Below, piece after piece: positions 35,571-44,620 of a stretch of 64,000 bases of DNA. Source of the DNA: Paraburkholderia sp. BL9I2N2 (GTDB lineage: Bacteria; Pseudomonadota; Gammaproteobacteria; Burkholderiales; Burkholderiaceae); NCBI RefSeq assembly GCF_004339745.1, contig NZ_SMGP01000001.1:434001-498000 (forward strand), in the 5' to 3' direction. Numbering within the stretch: position 1 is the stretch's first letter; every line of letters begins with the position of its first letter. The position numbers and the translations under genes were made by a program. The notes below the pieces were generated by a model. The model worked only from the letters and a program-made list of their open reading frames with translations. It searched no databases and was not told where the DNA came from.

Positions 35571-36247
35571 ATCTGCGCGCTTCGATCGCCGGCATATTGA
35601 GTGCGCTGAGCGTGCTTGTCGCGACAGCCGTATGGATGGAGCCCGCGTCGGCTGCATCGGCCGCATCGACGAAAGAAGCCGCGCCTGGCAACCCCGCGCT
35701 CGTCTCGCAGATCGCCGCGCACCTCGCGCAGGCCAAGGGCGTGCGCGCGCAATTCACGCAGACGCAAACGCTCGCCGCGATGAAGCAGCCGCTCGTCAGC
35801 ACCGGCTCGCTGCTGTTCTTCCGCGAGCGCGGCGTGATCTGGCAGATCGACACGCCGTACAAAGCCACCTACGTGATCACCGATGCCGGAGTGACCGAAG
35901 TCAACGCCAACGGCCAGCGCGTCACGGCTCACAGCGCGCAGGGCACGCGCGGTGTCGCGCAAGTCTCGAAGATGATGCGCGCGATGCTCGGCGGCGATCT
36001 GTCGGCGCTCTACTCGCAATTCGACGTGCAGGCGGAAGGCAGCGCCACGCAGTGGCGCATGCAACTCACGCCGAACCAGCCGCAGATCGCGCAGTCGATC
36101 AAAGGTCTGGAGATGAACGGTGGCGACTATCTGCAGCGTTTGCGCATTACGCTCGCGAACGGCGACGTCACCCAACTCGACTTCACGAAGAGCGCGGCCG
36201 TGACCGAACTCACCGCGGCTGAACGCGGTCTGCTCGGGGCGCCGTAA
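35567..36247 (+). CDS. LolA-like outer-membrane lipoprotein carrier of the polyene cluster
   Basis: A 226-residue periplasmic protein with a signal peptide (hydrophobic core ending near WMEPASAASA). The LolA-type mature domain (QAKGVRAQFTQTQTLAAMKQPLVSTG, FRERGVIWQIDTPYKATYVI) is followed by the family C-terminus. LolA homologues in aryl polyene clusters are thought to carry the lipidated pigment across the periplasm. ATG 35567 overlaps the thioesterase stop (ATGA); ATG 35558 with GGAG upstream is the alternative. The stop and the next start share TAATG. Confidence 0.85.
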   Translation: MNLRASIAGILSALSVLVATAVWMEPASAASAASTKEAAPGNPALVSQIAAHLAQAKGVRAQFTQTQTLAAMKQPLVSTGSLLFFRERGVIWQIDTPYKATYVITDAGVTEVNANGQRVTAHSAQGTRGVAQVSKMMRAMLGGDLSALYSQFDVQAEGSATQWRMQLTPNQPQIAQSIKGLEMNGGDYLQRLRITLANGDVTQLDFTKSAAVTELTAAERGLLGAP

Positions 36248-38654
36248 TGGAAATGCTGCAACAGCGATCCGCGAAACAGGCGTGGGGCATGCGCACCGCG
36301 TGGCTGCTGCTCGCGCTCGTTGCGGCGCTGTATTGCGGCTGGCGGTTCGCGGGACCGTCGCCGCTGCAAACCAATCTGCTCGCGCTATTGCCGGCGACCG
36401 AGGCCGATCCGGTCGCCGAAAAGGCAGTCGATACGCTGGCGAGCGCGCTGGGCGACCGCACTGTTTTCCTCGTCACCAGCAACGACGACGCGCACGCGAA
36501 AGCCGCGGCGAAACAACTCGGCGCGTCGTTGCAGAAGAGTGGCGCGTTCGGTTCGGTGACAGCGGAATTGCCGCCGTTCGATCTGTCGCAGATCGCTGCG
36601 CTGTATATGCCGTATCGCTTCGGCTTGCTGGCGCCGGCGGACCGCGCATCGCTCTCAAACGGCGCGGCGAATACCACATTGCACGACTCGCTCGCCCAGC
36701 GCATCTACAGCCCGCTGCGCGGCGGACTCAGCACGCCGCTCGCCGACGATCCGTTCGGCTGGCTCGAACACTGGCTCGGCGGCCTGCCGCTCGCTACGTC
36801 GAATCTCGAACTCGAAGACAACATGCTGGTTGCGCATCGCGGCGCCGCCACCAGCGTGCTGATCGTCGCGACATTGCCGGGCTCCGCGTACGAAACGAAG
36901 ACGCAGCGCGCGGTACTCGCAGCGCTCGCACAAGGCGAAAGCGCATTGAAGCAAGCGTTCCCGATGTCTCCGTGGCGCGAACCGGCGCCGTGTTTTACGC
37001 GGAATCGGCGCGCAGCGCATCGGAACATGAAGTGCATCTGATCGGCGTCGCGTCGCTGTGCGGCATCGCGCTTCTGATGATGTGGGTGTTCCGCTCACCG
37101 CGTCTGTTGCTGCTCGGTTTCGTATCGACCGCGCTCGGCATTGTCTGCGCGCTTGCGGTGACGATGCTGGTATTCGGCAAGCTGCATCTGTTGACGCTCG
37201 TGTTCGGCGCCAGCCTGATCGGCGAGGCCGTCGACTATTCGATTCAATACTTCGTGGTGTATCTCGGCGCGCAGCGCGGCTGGGACGCGGGTCGCGGCGC
37301 GCGCGCCGTGCGTCCCGCGTTGAGCGTGGCGCTCGCGACGAGCCTGCTCGGCTACGCGATTCTCACGTGGGTGCCGTTTCCCGCGCTCAAGCAGATCGCC
37401 TGCTTCGCGATTGCCGGCATTACGACGGCGTTCGCCTCCGTGCTGTGGCTGCTGCCCGCGCTGCTCACGCGCGCGCCCAAACGCAGCCCGAAACGCGTGT
37501 TTGCAGGCGCGGCGCGCTTGCTGACAGTGTGGCATCGCACGATCGGCGGCAAGCGCGCGTGGTTGGTGGCTGCGCTGTTGCTGCTGCTGGCGGTTCCCGG
37601 CTGGCTGCGTCTGACCAGCGACGACGACATCCACCTGCTGATCCAGCGCGATCCCGCGCTCGTCGCGCAGGAAGACAAGGTGCGCGAGGCCGTCGGCGTG
37701 GATAACAGCGCGCAGTTTTTCGTCGTGCGCGGCGAGACGCCGGAACTCGTGCTGCAGCGCGCGGAAGCATTGGGCGCGAAACTGGACGCGTTGAACGGCA
37801 CTGCGAACAAGGTCGGCAGCTATCAGTCGGTCGCGCAGTTCGTGCCGTCCGCGAAACAGCAGAATGAAGACCGCGCGTTGCTCGCACAACACGTGTTCAA
37901 CGACCGCGCCGCGTTGCGCGCCACGCTCCTGCAGGCCGGCTTCAAGGACGAAATCGCCGACGCCTGGATCGCCTCATACGCCAAACCACAAGCGCCGCTC
38001 ACGATCGACAGGTGGCTCGCGGCGCCGTGGTCGCAACCGTACAAACATCTCTGGCTCGGCGAAGTCGATGCATCGACGAAAGCCTATGCCGCAGTCGTCA
38101 TTCCGCAGGGCGTGACGCCGCAGAATGAACCCGCGCTGATCGCGACCGCGCAGGGCTTGCCCGGCGTCGTGTTCGTCGACAAGGCCGCCAGCGTGTCGAC
38201 GCTGTTCGGCGCGTATCGCGTGGATAGCGGCTGGTGGCTCGGCGGCGCGCTGGCCCTCGTGCTCGTTTTGCTGATGCTGCGCTACCGTGTGCGCGGCGGC
38301 ATCGCCGTGACCTTGCCGGTGCTGCTCGCCGTGGGCGTCACGCTCGCCGTATTCGGCTACGCGCAGGTGCCGCTCAATCTGTTCAATTGGCTGGCGCTGA
38401 TGCTCGTGCTCGGCGTGGGCGCAAACTATGCCGTGTTCCTGCGCGAAGGCTGCCTGCGCGCGGACGCGGATCTCGGCGCGGTGTGGACGGGCGTGCTGCT
38501 GTCGGCGGCCACCACGTTGTTGTCGTTCGGCATGCTCGGCATGAGCGCGATGCCCGCGCTGAAGAGTTTCGGCGCGACGCTCGCGCTCGGCATCGCGGTA
38601 TCGGTATTGCTCGCGCCGATCGGCATGCCATCGGAATCAAGGAGGGCCGCATGA
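36247..38654 (+). pseudogene. MMPL/RND-family exporter of the polyene cluster, split by a frameshift
   Basis: An approximately 800-residue MMPL exporter is encoded in two frames. The first frame (36247 onward) gives the N-terminal transmembrane helix and the first periplasmic loop, then runs into a stop at 37041. From about 36963 the reading continues in the next frame as DVSVARTGAVFYAESARSAS and the remaining ten or so transmembrane segments (both halves, with GEAVDYSIQYFVVYLG and GVGANYAVFLREG). Inserting one base in the CCC at 36960-36962 restores one frame. It is a single deletion, not a decayed region. It would move the polyene to the outer-membrane carrier. Function if intact is clear; intactness is not. 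Confidence 0.85.
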
Positions 38655-39832
38655 AAGCCCCATCAGTTTATTTGCACGCGCTCGGCATGATCAACGCGCT
38701 CGGCGGCGACCTCGACAGCATTGTCCCGGCGCTTGCCGCCGGCCGTTCGCCCGGCATGGCGAACGCGCATACGGGGATCGGCGAGGCGTTCGTCGGCAGC
38801 GTGCTCGCGCCGCTCGACCTAGCGCCGCCCGCTGAACTCGCCCGTTACGACTGCCGCAACAACCGCTTGCTGCTCGCCGCGCTGGCGCAGATTGCCGCCG
38901 CTGTCGAAGCGGCGCGCGAGCGCTACGGCGCGCATCGCATCGGCGTGGTGCTCGGCACCAGCACGTCGGGCATCGAGGCCGCCGAAGCCGCGTTCGTCTA
39001 TCAGGCGCAAGCGGGGGATCTACCCGCGAACTTCAACTACCGGCAAATGGAAATCGGCACGGCGGCGCCGTTCGCCGCCGCCGTGCTCGGCGTGCATGGT
39101 CCGGCGTTCACGATCTCGACCGCGTGCACATCGAGCGCGAAAGCCTTCGCGTCGGCGCGCCGGCTGCTGCAATTGCAACTGTGCGACGCCGTCGTGGTGG
39201 GTGGCGTCGATTCGCTGTGCGAGCTGACGGTGCAGGGTTTCGCCTCGCTTGAATCGACCAGCAACGTGCGCAGCAATCCGATGAGCCGCAATCGTTGCGG
39301 GATCAATGTCGGCGAAGGCGCGGCAGTGTTCCTCATGAGCCGCGACGAAGCGGCGGTGCGGCTCGCGGGCGTCGGCGAATCGAGCGACGCGCATCACATT
39401 TCGTCGCCGGACCCGCGCGGCGTGGGCGGCGAACTTGCGCTGCGCGCGGCGCTCGCCGATGCGGGCATCGAGCCGTCGGCGATCGGCTATGTGAATCTGC
39501 ACGCTACCGCCACGCGCAAGAACGACGAGATGGAAGCGGGTTTGATGTCGCGAGTGTTTGCACAAGGCGTCGCGACGAGCGGTACCAAGCCGTTGACCGG
39601 CCACCAGCTCGGCGCGGCGGGCGCGACTGAACTCGGCTTCACGTGGCTCGCGCTCGCGCATGACAACGTGCCGCTGCCGCTTCATCTGTGGGACGGCGAG
39701 GCCGATCCCGCGCTGCCTGCACTGGACCTGGTCGTTAGCGAACGCTTCATGCCGCAAGGCGGCGTGCAATACGCGATGAGCAATTCGTTTGCTTTCGGCG
39801 GCAGCAATGTCAGCCTCGTTCTTGCCCGATGA
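38651..39832 (+). CDS. Beta-ketoacyl-ACP synthase 1 of the aryl polyene cluster
   Basis: A 393-residue FabB/FabF-type ketosynthase. The nucleophile Cys159 is in STACTSSAK, and the two His residues are in NLHATATRKND and GHQLGAAGATE, with Lys in TKPLTGH, so the triad is complete. It elongates the polyene chain with malonyl-ACP. The start overlaps the exporter stop (ATGA) and AGGAGGG precedes it. It is one of three full ketosynthases here; the assignment to ApeO or ApeR class cannot be made without comparison. Confidence 0.9.
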   Translation: MKAPSVYLHALGMINALGGDLDSIVPALAAGRSPGMANAHTGIGEAFVGSVLAPLDLAPPAELARYDCRNNRLLLAALAQIAAAVEAARERYGAHRIGVVLGTSTSGIEAAEAAFVYQAQAGDLPANFNYRQMEIGTAAPFAAAVLGVHGPAFTISTACTSSAKAFASARRLLQLQLCDAVVVGGVDSLCELTVQGFASLESTSNVRSNPMSRNRCGINVGEGAAVFLMSRDEAAVRLAGVGESSDAHHISSPDPRGVGGELALRAALADAGIEPSAIGYVNLHATATRKNDEMEAGLMSRVFAQGVATSGTKPLTGHQLGAAGATELGFTWLALAHDNVPLPLHLWDGEADPALPALDLVVSERFMPQGGVQYAMSNSFAFGGSNVSLVLAR

Positions 39833-39857
39833 GTTGCCCGATGAGTTGCCCGATGAA
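39822..39857. repeat. 12-bp tandem triplication over a start codon
   Basis: TTGCCCGATGAG occurs at 39822 and 39834, and TTGCCCGATGAA at 39846. Each copy carries an ATG, giving the downstream dehydratase four possible in-frame starts (39829, 39841, 39853 and, just beyond, 39862) and an N-terminus MSCPMSCPMNQAM. Slippage in this repeat would change the leader without breaking the frame. Confidence 0.85.
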
Positions 39858-40350
39858 CCAAGCGATGAACCCGACGCCCACCGTTGACGAACTCGTCCAG
39901 CAGCCGATCGAAGCGATCATCCCGCATCGCGGCACCATGCTGCTGATCGACGCCGTGGACACGTTCAGCGAAGAAACGCTCAGCGCGCGCGCCACGGTGC
40001 GCGCGGACGCCTGGTATGCCGACGCCGACGGCGCCATGCCCGCGTGGATCGGCATCGAACTGATGGCGCAGGCGATCGCCGCGCACGTCGCGTTGCTGGC
40101 CATGCGCGGCGGCGGCCGCGCGCGGCCCGGCGTGCTGCTCGGTTCGCGCAGCTACAAGGCATTGCAGCCGTCGTTCGCGGGCGGCGCGCAGTTGTCGATC
40201 CACGTCGCGGAACTGCTGCGCAGCGAAGAGGGCCACGGCGCCTACGAATGCACGATCCGGCACGGCGACGCGAGTTGCGCCGAAGCCGTCATCAAGGTTT
40301 TTCAACCGCGCGATTTTCAGTCATTCATAGAAGGGAGTTTCAGTTCATGA
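39829..40350 (+). CDS. ApeP-like 3-hydroxyacyl-ACP dehydratase
   Basis: A 173-residue hot-dog dehydratase. IIPHRGTMLLIDAVDTF contains the catalytic His, and WIGIELMAQAIAAHVALL the Glu-bearing central helix. It dehydrates 3-hydroxy intermediates to extend conjugation, probably with the hot-dog domain of the ligase fusion as partner. The annotated start at 39829 overlaps the ketosynthase stop (ATGA) but lies in a 12-bp repeat carrying four ATGs; ATG 39862 would give MNPTPTVDEL, which looks a natural start. No ribosome site distinguishes them. Confidence 0.85.
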   Translation: MSCPMSCPMNQAMNPTPTVDELVQQPIEAIIPHRGTMLLIDAVDTFSEETLSARATVRADAWYADADGAMPAWIGIELMAQAIAAHVALLAMRGGGRARPGVLLGSRSYKALQPSFAGGAQLSIHVAELLRSEEGHGAYECTIRHGDASCAEAVIKVFQPRDFQSFIEGSFSS

Positions 40351-41072
40351 GCCGGCGTGTTCTCGTTACCGGCGCAAGCCGCGGCATCGGCCGCGCGATT
40401 GCGTACAAGTTGGCTGCCGACGGCTTCGCGGTGTCCGTGCACTGCCGCACGGGACGCAGTGAAGCGGACGCGGTTGCGACGGGCATCGCCGCGCAGGGCG
40501 GCACGGCGCGCGTGCTGCAGTTCGACGTGCGCGAGCGCGCCGTGTGCCGCGAAGTACTCGAAGCAGACGTCGCGGCGCACGGCCCGTACTACGGCATCGT
40601 GTGCAGCGCGGGCGTGACGCGCGACGCCGCGTTCCCCGCGCTCACCGAGGAAGATTGGGACATCGTGATCGAAACCGGTCTCGACTCGTTCTATAACGTC
40701 GTCCATCCCTTGACCATGCCGATGGTGCGCGCCCGCAAGGGCGGCCGCATCGTCACCATCGCTTCGGTGTCCGGCGTGATGGGCAACCGCGGCCAGGTCA
40801 ACTACAGCGCGGCGAAGGCCGGCCTGATCGGCGCGAGCAAGGCGCTCGCCGTCGAACTGGCGTCGCGCAACATCACCGTCAATTGCGTGGCGCCGGGTCT
40901 GATCGAGACCGGCATGCTCGACGAAATGCCGCTCGAGCAGGCGCTGAAAACGGTGCCGATGAACCGCGTCGGCCAGCCTGCCGAGGTGGCGTCCGTGGTC
41001 AGCTTCCTGATGTCGGATGCGGCCTCGTATGTCACGCGTCAGGTGATCGGCGTCAACGGCGGGATGATCTGA
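40347..41072 (+). CDS. 3-ketoacyl-ACP reductase (ApeQ/FabG type)
   Basis: A 241-residue short-chain dehydrogenase. The NADPH Rossmann motif TGASRGIG is at 8-15, the active-site Ser/Tyr/Lys are in IASVSGVMG and NYSAAKAG, and the C-terminus ends VNGGMI as in FabG. It reduces each 3-keto intermediate of the polyene. AGAAGGGAG precedes ATG 40347, which overlaps the dehydratase stop. The operon continues into the next ketosynthase at TGATG. Confidence 0.92.
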   Translation: MSRRVLVTGASRGIGRAIAYKLAADGFAVSVHCRTGRSEADAVATGIAAQGGTARVLQFDVRERAVCREVLEADVAAHGPYYGIVCSAGVTRDAAFPALTEEDWDIVIETGLDSFYNVVHPLTMPMVRARKGGRIVTIASVSGVMGNRGQVNYSAAKAGLIGASKALAVELASRNITVNCVAPGLIETGMLDEMPLEQALKTVPMNRVGQPAEVASVVSFLMSDAASYVTRQVIGVNGGMI

Positions 41073-42298
41073 TGAAGCGCGTCGTCATTACCGGCATGGG
41101 CGGCGTCACGGCGTTGGGCGATAGCTGGGACGTGATCGAAACGCGTTTGAAGAGCGGCGTGAACGCCGTGCGCCGCATGCCCGAGTGGGATTACTTCGAA
41201 TCGCTGCATACGCGGCTCGCGTGTCCGTTGCCGGGTTTCACGGCGCCCGCGCATTATCCGCGCAAGAAGACGCGCTCGATGGGTCCGGTGTCGATGTATT
41301 CGGTGCGCGCCAGCGAACTGGCGCTCGCCGACGCGGGCCTCGCCGACGATGCCACCATCAAGGACGGCCGCATGGGCGTCGCGTATGGTTCGTCGTCCGG
41401 TTCGGTGCAGCCGATCCGCGCGTTCGGCACGATGCTCGAAACCGGCTCGATGAGCGACGTCACGTCGAACAGCTACGTGCAGATGATGCCGCACACCACC
41501 GCGGTCAACGTCAGCCTGTTCTGGGATCTGAAAGGGCGGATCATTCCGACCTCGTGTGCGTGCGCGTCGGGCAGCCAGGCGATCGGCTATGCGTACGAAG
41601 CGATCCAGAGCGGCAAGCAGACGCTGATGCTGGCCGGCGGCGCGGAGGAACTGTCAGGGCCGGCTGTCGCCGTGTTCGACACACTGTACGCCACCAGCAC
41701 GCGCAACGACGAACCGCATCTGACGCCGCGTCCGTTCGACGCCGCGCGTGACGGCCTCGTGGTCGGCGAAGGCGCGGCCACGCTGGTGCTCGAGGAATAC
41801 GAGCATGCAGTGGCGCGCGGTGCGCGGATTCACGCGGAGATCGTCGGCTTCGGCTGCAACTCGGACGGCGCGCATATGACCCAGCCGACCGCCGAAACCA
41901 TGGCGCTAGCGATGCAACTCGCGCTCAACGACGCCCAACTGCCGCCTGAAGCGATCGAGTATGTGAACGCGCACGGCACCTCGACGGATCGCGGCGACAT
42001 CGCCGAAAGCCATGCGACAGCACAGACCTTCGGCGCGCGCATGCCGATCAGCTCGCTCAAGAGCTATGTCGGCCACACGCTCGGCGCGTGCGGCGCGCTC
42101 GAAGCGTGGTGGACCATCGAGATGATGAAGCGCAACTGGTATGCGCCGACCTTGAACCTGGAGAACGTCGATCCGGCCTGCGCGTCGCTCGATTACATCG
42201 TCGGCACGGGGCGTGAGATCGACGCCGAATACGTGATGAGCAACAACTTCGCGTTCGGCGGCATCAACACGTCGCTGATTTTCAGGCGTGTCCGATGA
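41072..42298 (+). CDS. Beta-ketoacyl-ACP synthase 2 of the aryl polyene cluster
   Basis: A 408-residue FabF-type ketosynthase. The nucleophile is Cys164 in SCACASGSQ, with His in NAHGTSTDRGD and GHTLGACGALE and Lys in LKSYVGH. The triad is complete. It shares overall length and order with the other two ketosynthases in the cluster but differs clearly in sequence, so the three are old paralogues, not a recent duplication. Starts at TGATG shared with the reductase stop. Confidence 0.92.
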   Translation: MKRVVITGMGGVTALGDSWDVIETRLKSGVNAVRRMPEWDYFESLHTRLACPLPGFTAPAHYPRKKTRSMGPVSMYSVRASELALADAGLADDATIKDGRMGVAYGSSSGSVQPIRAFGTMLETGSMSDVTSNSYVQMMPHTTAVNVSLFWDLKGRIIPTSCACASGSQAIGYAYEAIQSGKQTLMLAGGAEELSGPAVAVFDTLYATSTRNDEPHLTPRPFDAARDGLVVGEGAATLVLEEYEHAVARGARIHAEIVGFGCNSDGAHMTQPTAETMALAMQLALNDAQLPPEAIEYVNAHGTSTDRGDIAESHATAQTFGARMPISSLKSYVGHTLGACGALEAWWTIEMMKRNWYAPTLNLENVDPACASLDYIVGTGREIDAEYVMSNNFAFGGINTSLIFRRVR

Positions 42299-43536
42299 GC
42301 GTGGCTTTGCAACGCGTGGTCGTGACCGGCATGGGCATCGTGTCGTGTCTCGGCAATACGCTCGATGAAGTCTCCGCTGCCTTGCGCGAGGGCCGCTCGC
42401 GGATCGAGCGGATCGACGCGTGGCGCGAGCGTGGCTTCGCCTCGCAGGTCGCAGGCGTCGCCTCGGTCGCGCACGAGCCGCCGTTCGAGCGCAAGCTCGA
42501 ACGCTTCATGGGCGACACCGCGCGCTTCGCGTGTCATGCCGCGCGCAAGGCGATCGACGATGCGGGACTCGACGCGGCGCAGTTGCGCTCGCCGCGCGTG
42601 GGCACGGTGATCGGTTCGGGCGTCGGCAACATGTCCACTTACGACGCGGCCATGGCGATCGCGCATGCCCGTGGCGTCGACAAAGTGCCGCCGTACACGG
42701 TGCCGCATGCGATGAGCAGCACCGCGTCGGCCAACGTCGCGCAGGTGTTCGGGCTCGAAGGCGTCAGCTATTCACCGTCGTCGGCGTGCACGACTTCGGC
42801 GCTCGCGATCGGGCAGGCGATGCAATTGATCCAGACCGGCCGACAGCAGATCGTGCTGGCCGGCGGCAGCGAATCGCTGCACGACAACATGACCCTGATG
42901 TTCGACGCGATGGGCGCGTTGTCGCGCCGCTTCAACGACACACCGCAGAAGGCATCGCGTCCCTACGACACGGAGCGTGACGGTTTCGTGATCGCGTCGG
43001 GCGGTGGCGTGCTGGTGCTCGAATCGCTCGATCACGCGCTTGCACGCGGCGCGCGGATCTACGCGGAGCTCACCGGTTTCGGCGACTGCACGGACAGCGG
43101 CGGCATGGTCACGCCGCGCGCAGCGGGGATCGCGCGGGCCATGCGCGGCGCGCTGAACGAAGCGGGCAAACGGCCTGACTACGTCAACACGCACGCACCG
43201 TCGACACCGCTCGGCGACCTGGAAGAACTGCATGCGTTGAACGAGGTGTTCGGCGCGGCGTTCGATCATCGCGTGCCGGCGTTTTCGTCGACCAAGGGTA
43301 TGACGGGGCATCCGCTCGGCGCGTGCGGCGCGCACGAGGCGATCTACACGCTGCTGATGATGCGCGACGGTTTCATCGCGGGCACGGCGGATATCGACAC
43401 GCGGGAGCCGGCTCTCGACGGCATGCCGCTCGTGCGCACGACGCGCGAGGCGCGCATCGGCACGGCGATGTCGGTGTCGTACGGGTTCGGCGGCAGTTGC
43501 GCGAGCCTGATGTTCGAAGCATGGCAGGGCGGCTGA
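42295..43536 (+). CDS. Beta-ketoacyl-ACP synthase 3 of the aryl polyene cluster
   Basis: A 413-residue FabB/FabF-type ketosynthase. Cys165 is in SSACTTSAL, with His in NTHAPSTPLGD and GHPLGACGAHE and Lys in TKGMTGH, so it is catalytically complete. A distinctive feature is the NTHAPST motif, unlike the usual NAHGTST. Its ATG overlaps the previous stop (ATGA). With the two others and the truncated first gene it makes four thiolase-fold proteins in one cluster. Confidence 0.9.
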   Translation: MSVALQRVVVTGMGIVSCLGNTLDEVSAALREGRSRIERIDAWRERGFASQVAGVASVAHEPPFERKLERFMGDTARFACHAARKAIDDAGLDAAQLRSPRVGTVIGSGVGNMSTYDAAMAIAHARGVDKVPPYTVPHAMSSTASANVAQVFGLEGVSYSPSSACTTSALAIGQAMQLIQTGRQQIVLAGGSESLHDNMTLMFDAMGALSRRFNDTPQKASRPYDTERDGFVIASGGGVLVLESLDHALARGARIYAELTGFGDCTDSGGMVTPRAAGIARAMRGALNEAGKRPDYVNTHAPSTPLGDLEELHALNEVFGAAFDHRVPAFSSTKGMTGHPLGACGAHEAIYTLLMMRDGFIAGTADIDTREPALDGMPLVRTTREARIGTAMSVSYGFGGSCASLMFEAWQGG

Positions 43537-43575
43537 AAACGGCCGCGACTTTATAAAACAACGAGGGCGATAAGA

Positions 43576-43998
43576 ATGAAAAGAGCAGGTGCATTGGGCG
43601 CGCTGGCAGTCATGGCGCTGACGCTGGCGGGTTGCGCCACGCAGGTGAAGTCGCTGCCGCTCGCGGCGGCGGGCGGCCAATCGCGCGGCAACGTGCCGGT
43701 GTATTTCGGTCAGCAGGACCACCCGGCGGTCAAGAGCCGGTTGGGCGACGTGTCGTACTCCGTGCGGATCGCGCGCAAGGTCGCCGGTCCCGACGACGCT
43801 TGCCACGAAGCGCTCGCCGAAGCCGTGCAGAAGCTGCGCGCCGCGGCCAGCGAACGCCACGCCAATGCCGTGATCGATGTGTCGACGCGTTTTCATAGCA
43901 CCGAGAGCAACTCGTCGACCGAATTCACTTGCGGCGTCAGTCCGAGCGCCGCCGCGATCGCTGTAAGCGGCCAGCTCGTCGTGCTGGAATCGAACTGA
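43576..43998 (+). CDS. Small lipoprotein with paired cysteines (aryl polyene cluster)
   Basis: A 140-residue lipoprotein, signal peptide ending LTLAGC with the lipidated Cys near residue 20. The mature part has CHEALAEAVQKLRAAASERHANAVIDVSTRF and TEFTCG, matching the neighbouring gene in arrangement: a Cys before a helix, AVI, and a second Cys in TE(F/Y)TCG. These two Cys probably form a disulfide. Such proteins are often misannotated as excinuclease ATPase subunits. Membrane-anchored counterpart of the next gene; function unknown. Confidence 0.8.
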   Translation: MKRAGALGALAVMALTLAGCATQVKSLPLAAAGGQSRGNVPVYFGQQDHPAVKSRLGDVSYSVRIARKVAGPDDACHEALAEAVQKLRAAASERHANAVIDVSTRFHSTESNSSTEFTCGVSPSAAAIAVSGQLVVLESN

Positions 43999-44058
43999 GC
44001 CGAATCGGGCCGATTGAAATAGAACTCACAGAGCAACAACAACCACCAAGGAGTCTCA

Positions 44059-44502
44059 ATGAAACGCCATCTGCTGTTTGCCGCATTGTTTGCATCGTTT
44101 GCCACGCTGAGCGCCACGCCGGCTTTTGCCCGCGATACGGTGAACAACTATCCGGTCGATCAGGCCTTGCAAAGCGAACCCGGCAAAGTGAGCGAAGACA
44201 TCGCACTGTATTTCGCGGGCCAACGCCATCCGTCTGTCGTGAAGACGATAGGCGAATTCGCGACCAACAAGAAGACCAACGCGTTCGGCAAGAGCGATTT
44301 GCAAGCCTGCCAGCACGTGTTCCTCTCGGCGGTGATCGAGTTGCAGGAACGCGCGCGCAAGGAAGCCGGCAACGCGGTGATCAATATCAAGAGCAACTAC
44401 AAGAACGAATTGCGTGAGAGCGCGACTGAGTACACCTGCGGCGCGGGCGCGGTGATCGCCGGTGTCGCGTTGACGGGCGAAGTGGTGACGTTGCGCAAGT
44501 AA
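44059..44502 (+). CDS. Secreted paralogue of the neighbouring lipoprotein
   Basis: A 147-residue periplasmic protein with signal peptide cleaved after TPAFA. The mature part repeats the arrangement of the previous gene: CQHVFLSAVIELQERARKEAGNAVINIKSNYK and TEYTCGAG. The two encode a membrane-bound and a soluble form of the same fold. Intergenic distance from its partner is 60 bp. Both belong to the polyene region by position, but biochemical function is unknown. AAGGAG lies before ATG 44059. Confidence 0.8.
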   Translation: MKRHLLFAALFASFATLSATPAFARDTVNNYPVDQALQSEPGKVSEDIALYFAGQRHPSVVKTIGEFATNKKTNAFGKSDLQACQHVFLSAVIELQERARKEAGNAVINIKSNYKNELRESATEYTCGAGAVIAGVALTGEVVTLRK

Positions 44503-44620
44503 CACCCGGTCGGCGCAAGTCAGTACGGGGAAGCACGTATGCGCGCGGGGAAAGCTGGAAGGCGGCATGCGCCGCCGCCTCGCGCTGTTTTTCCGCACCT
44601 GGCCCGCGCCTTGCTGCGCA

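Noticed and set aside
44503..44620. GGCGGC-ATGC-GCCGCC hairpin near 44562-44580
   Set aside because: The T-run is too far downstream; it may contribute to termination but is not a clear intrinsic terminator.
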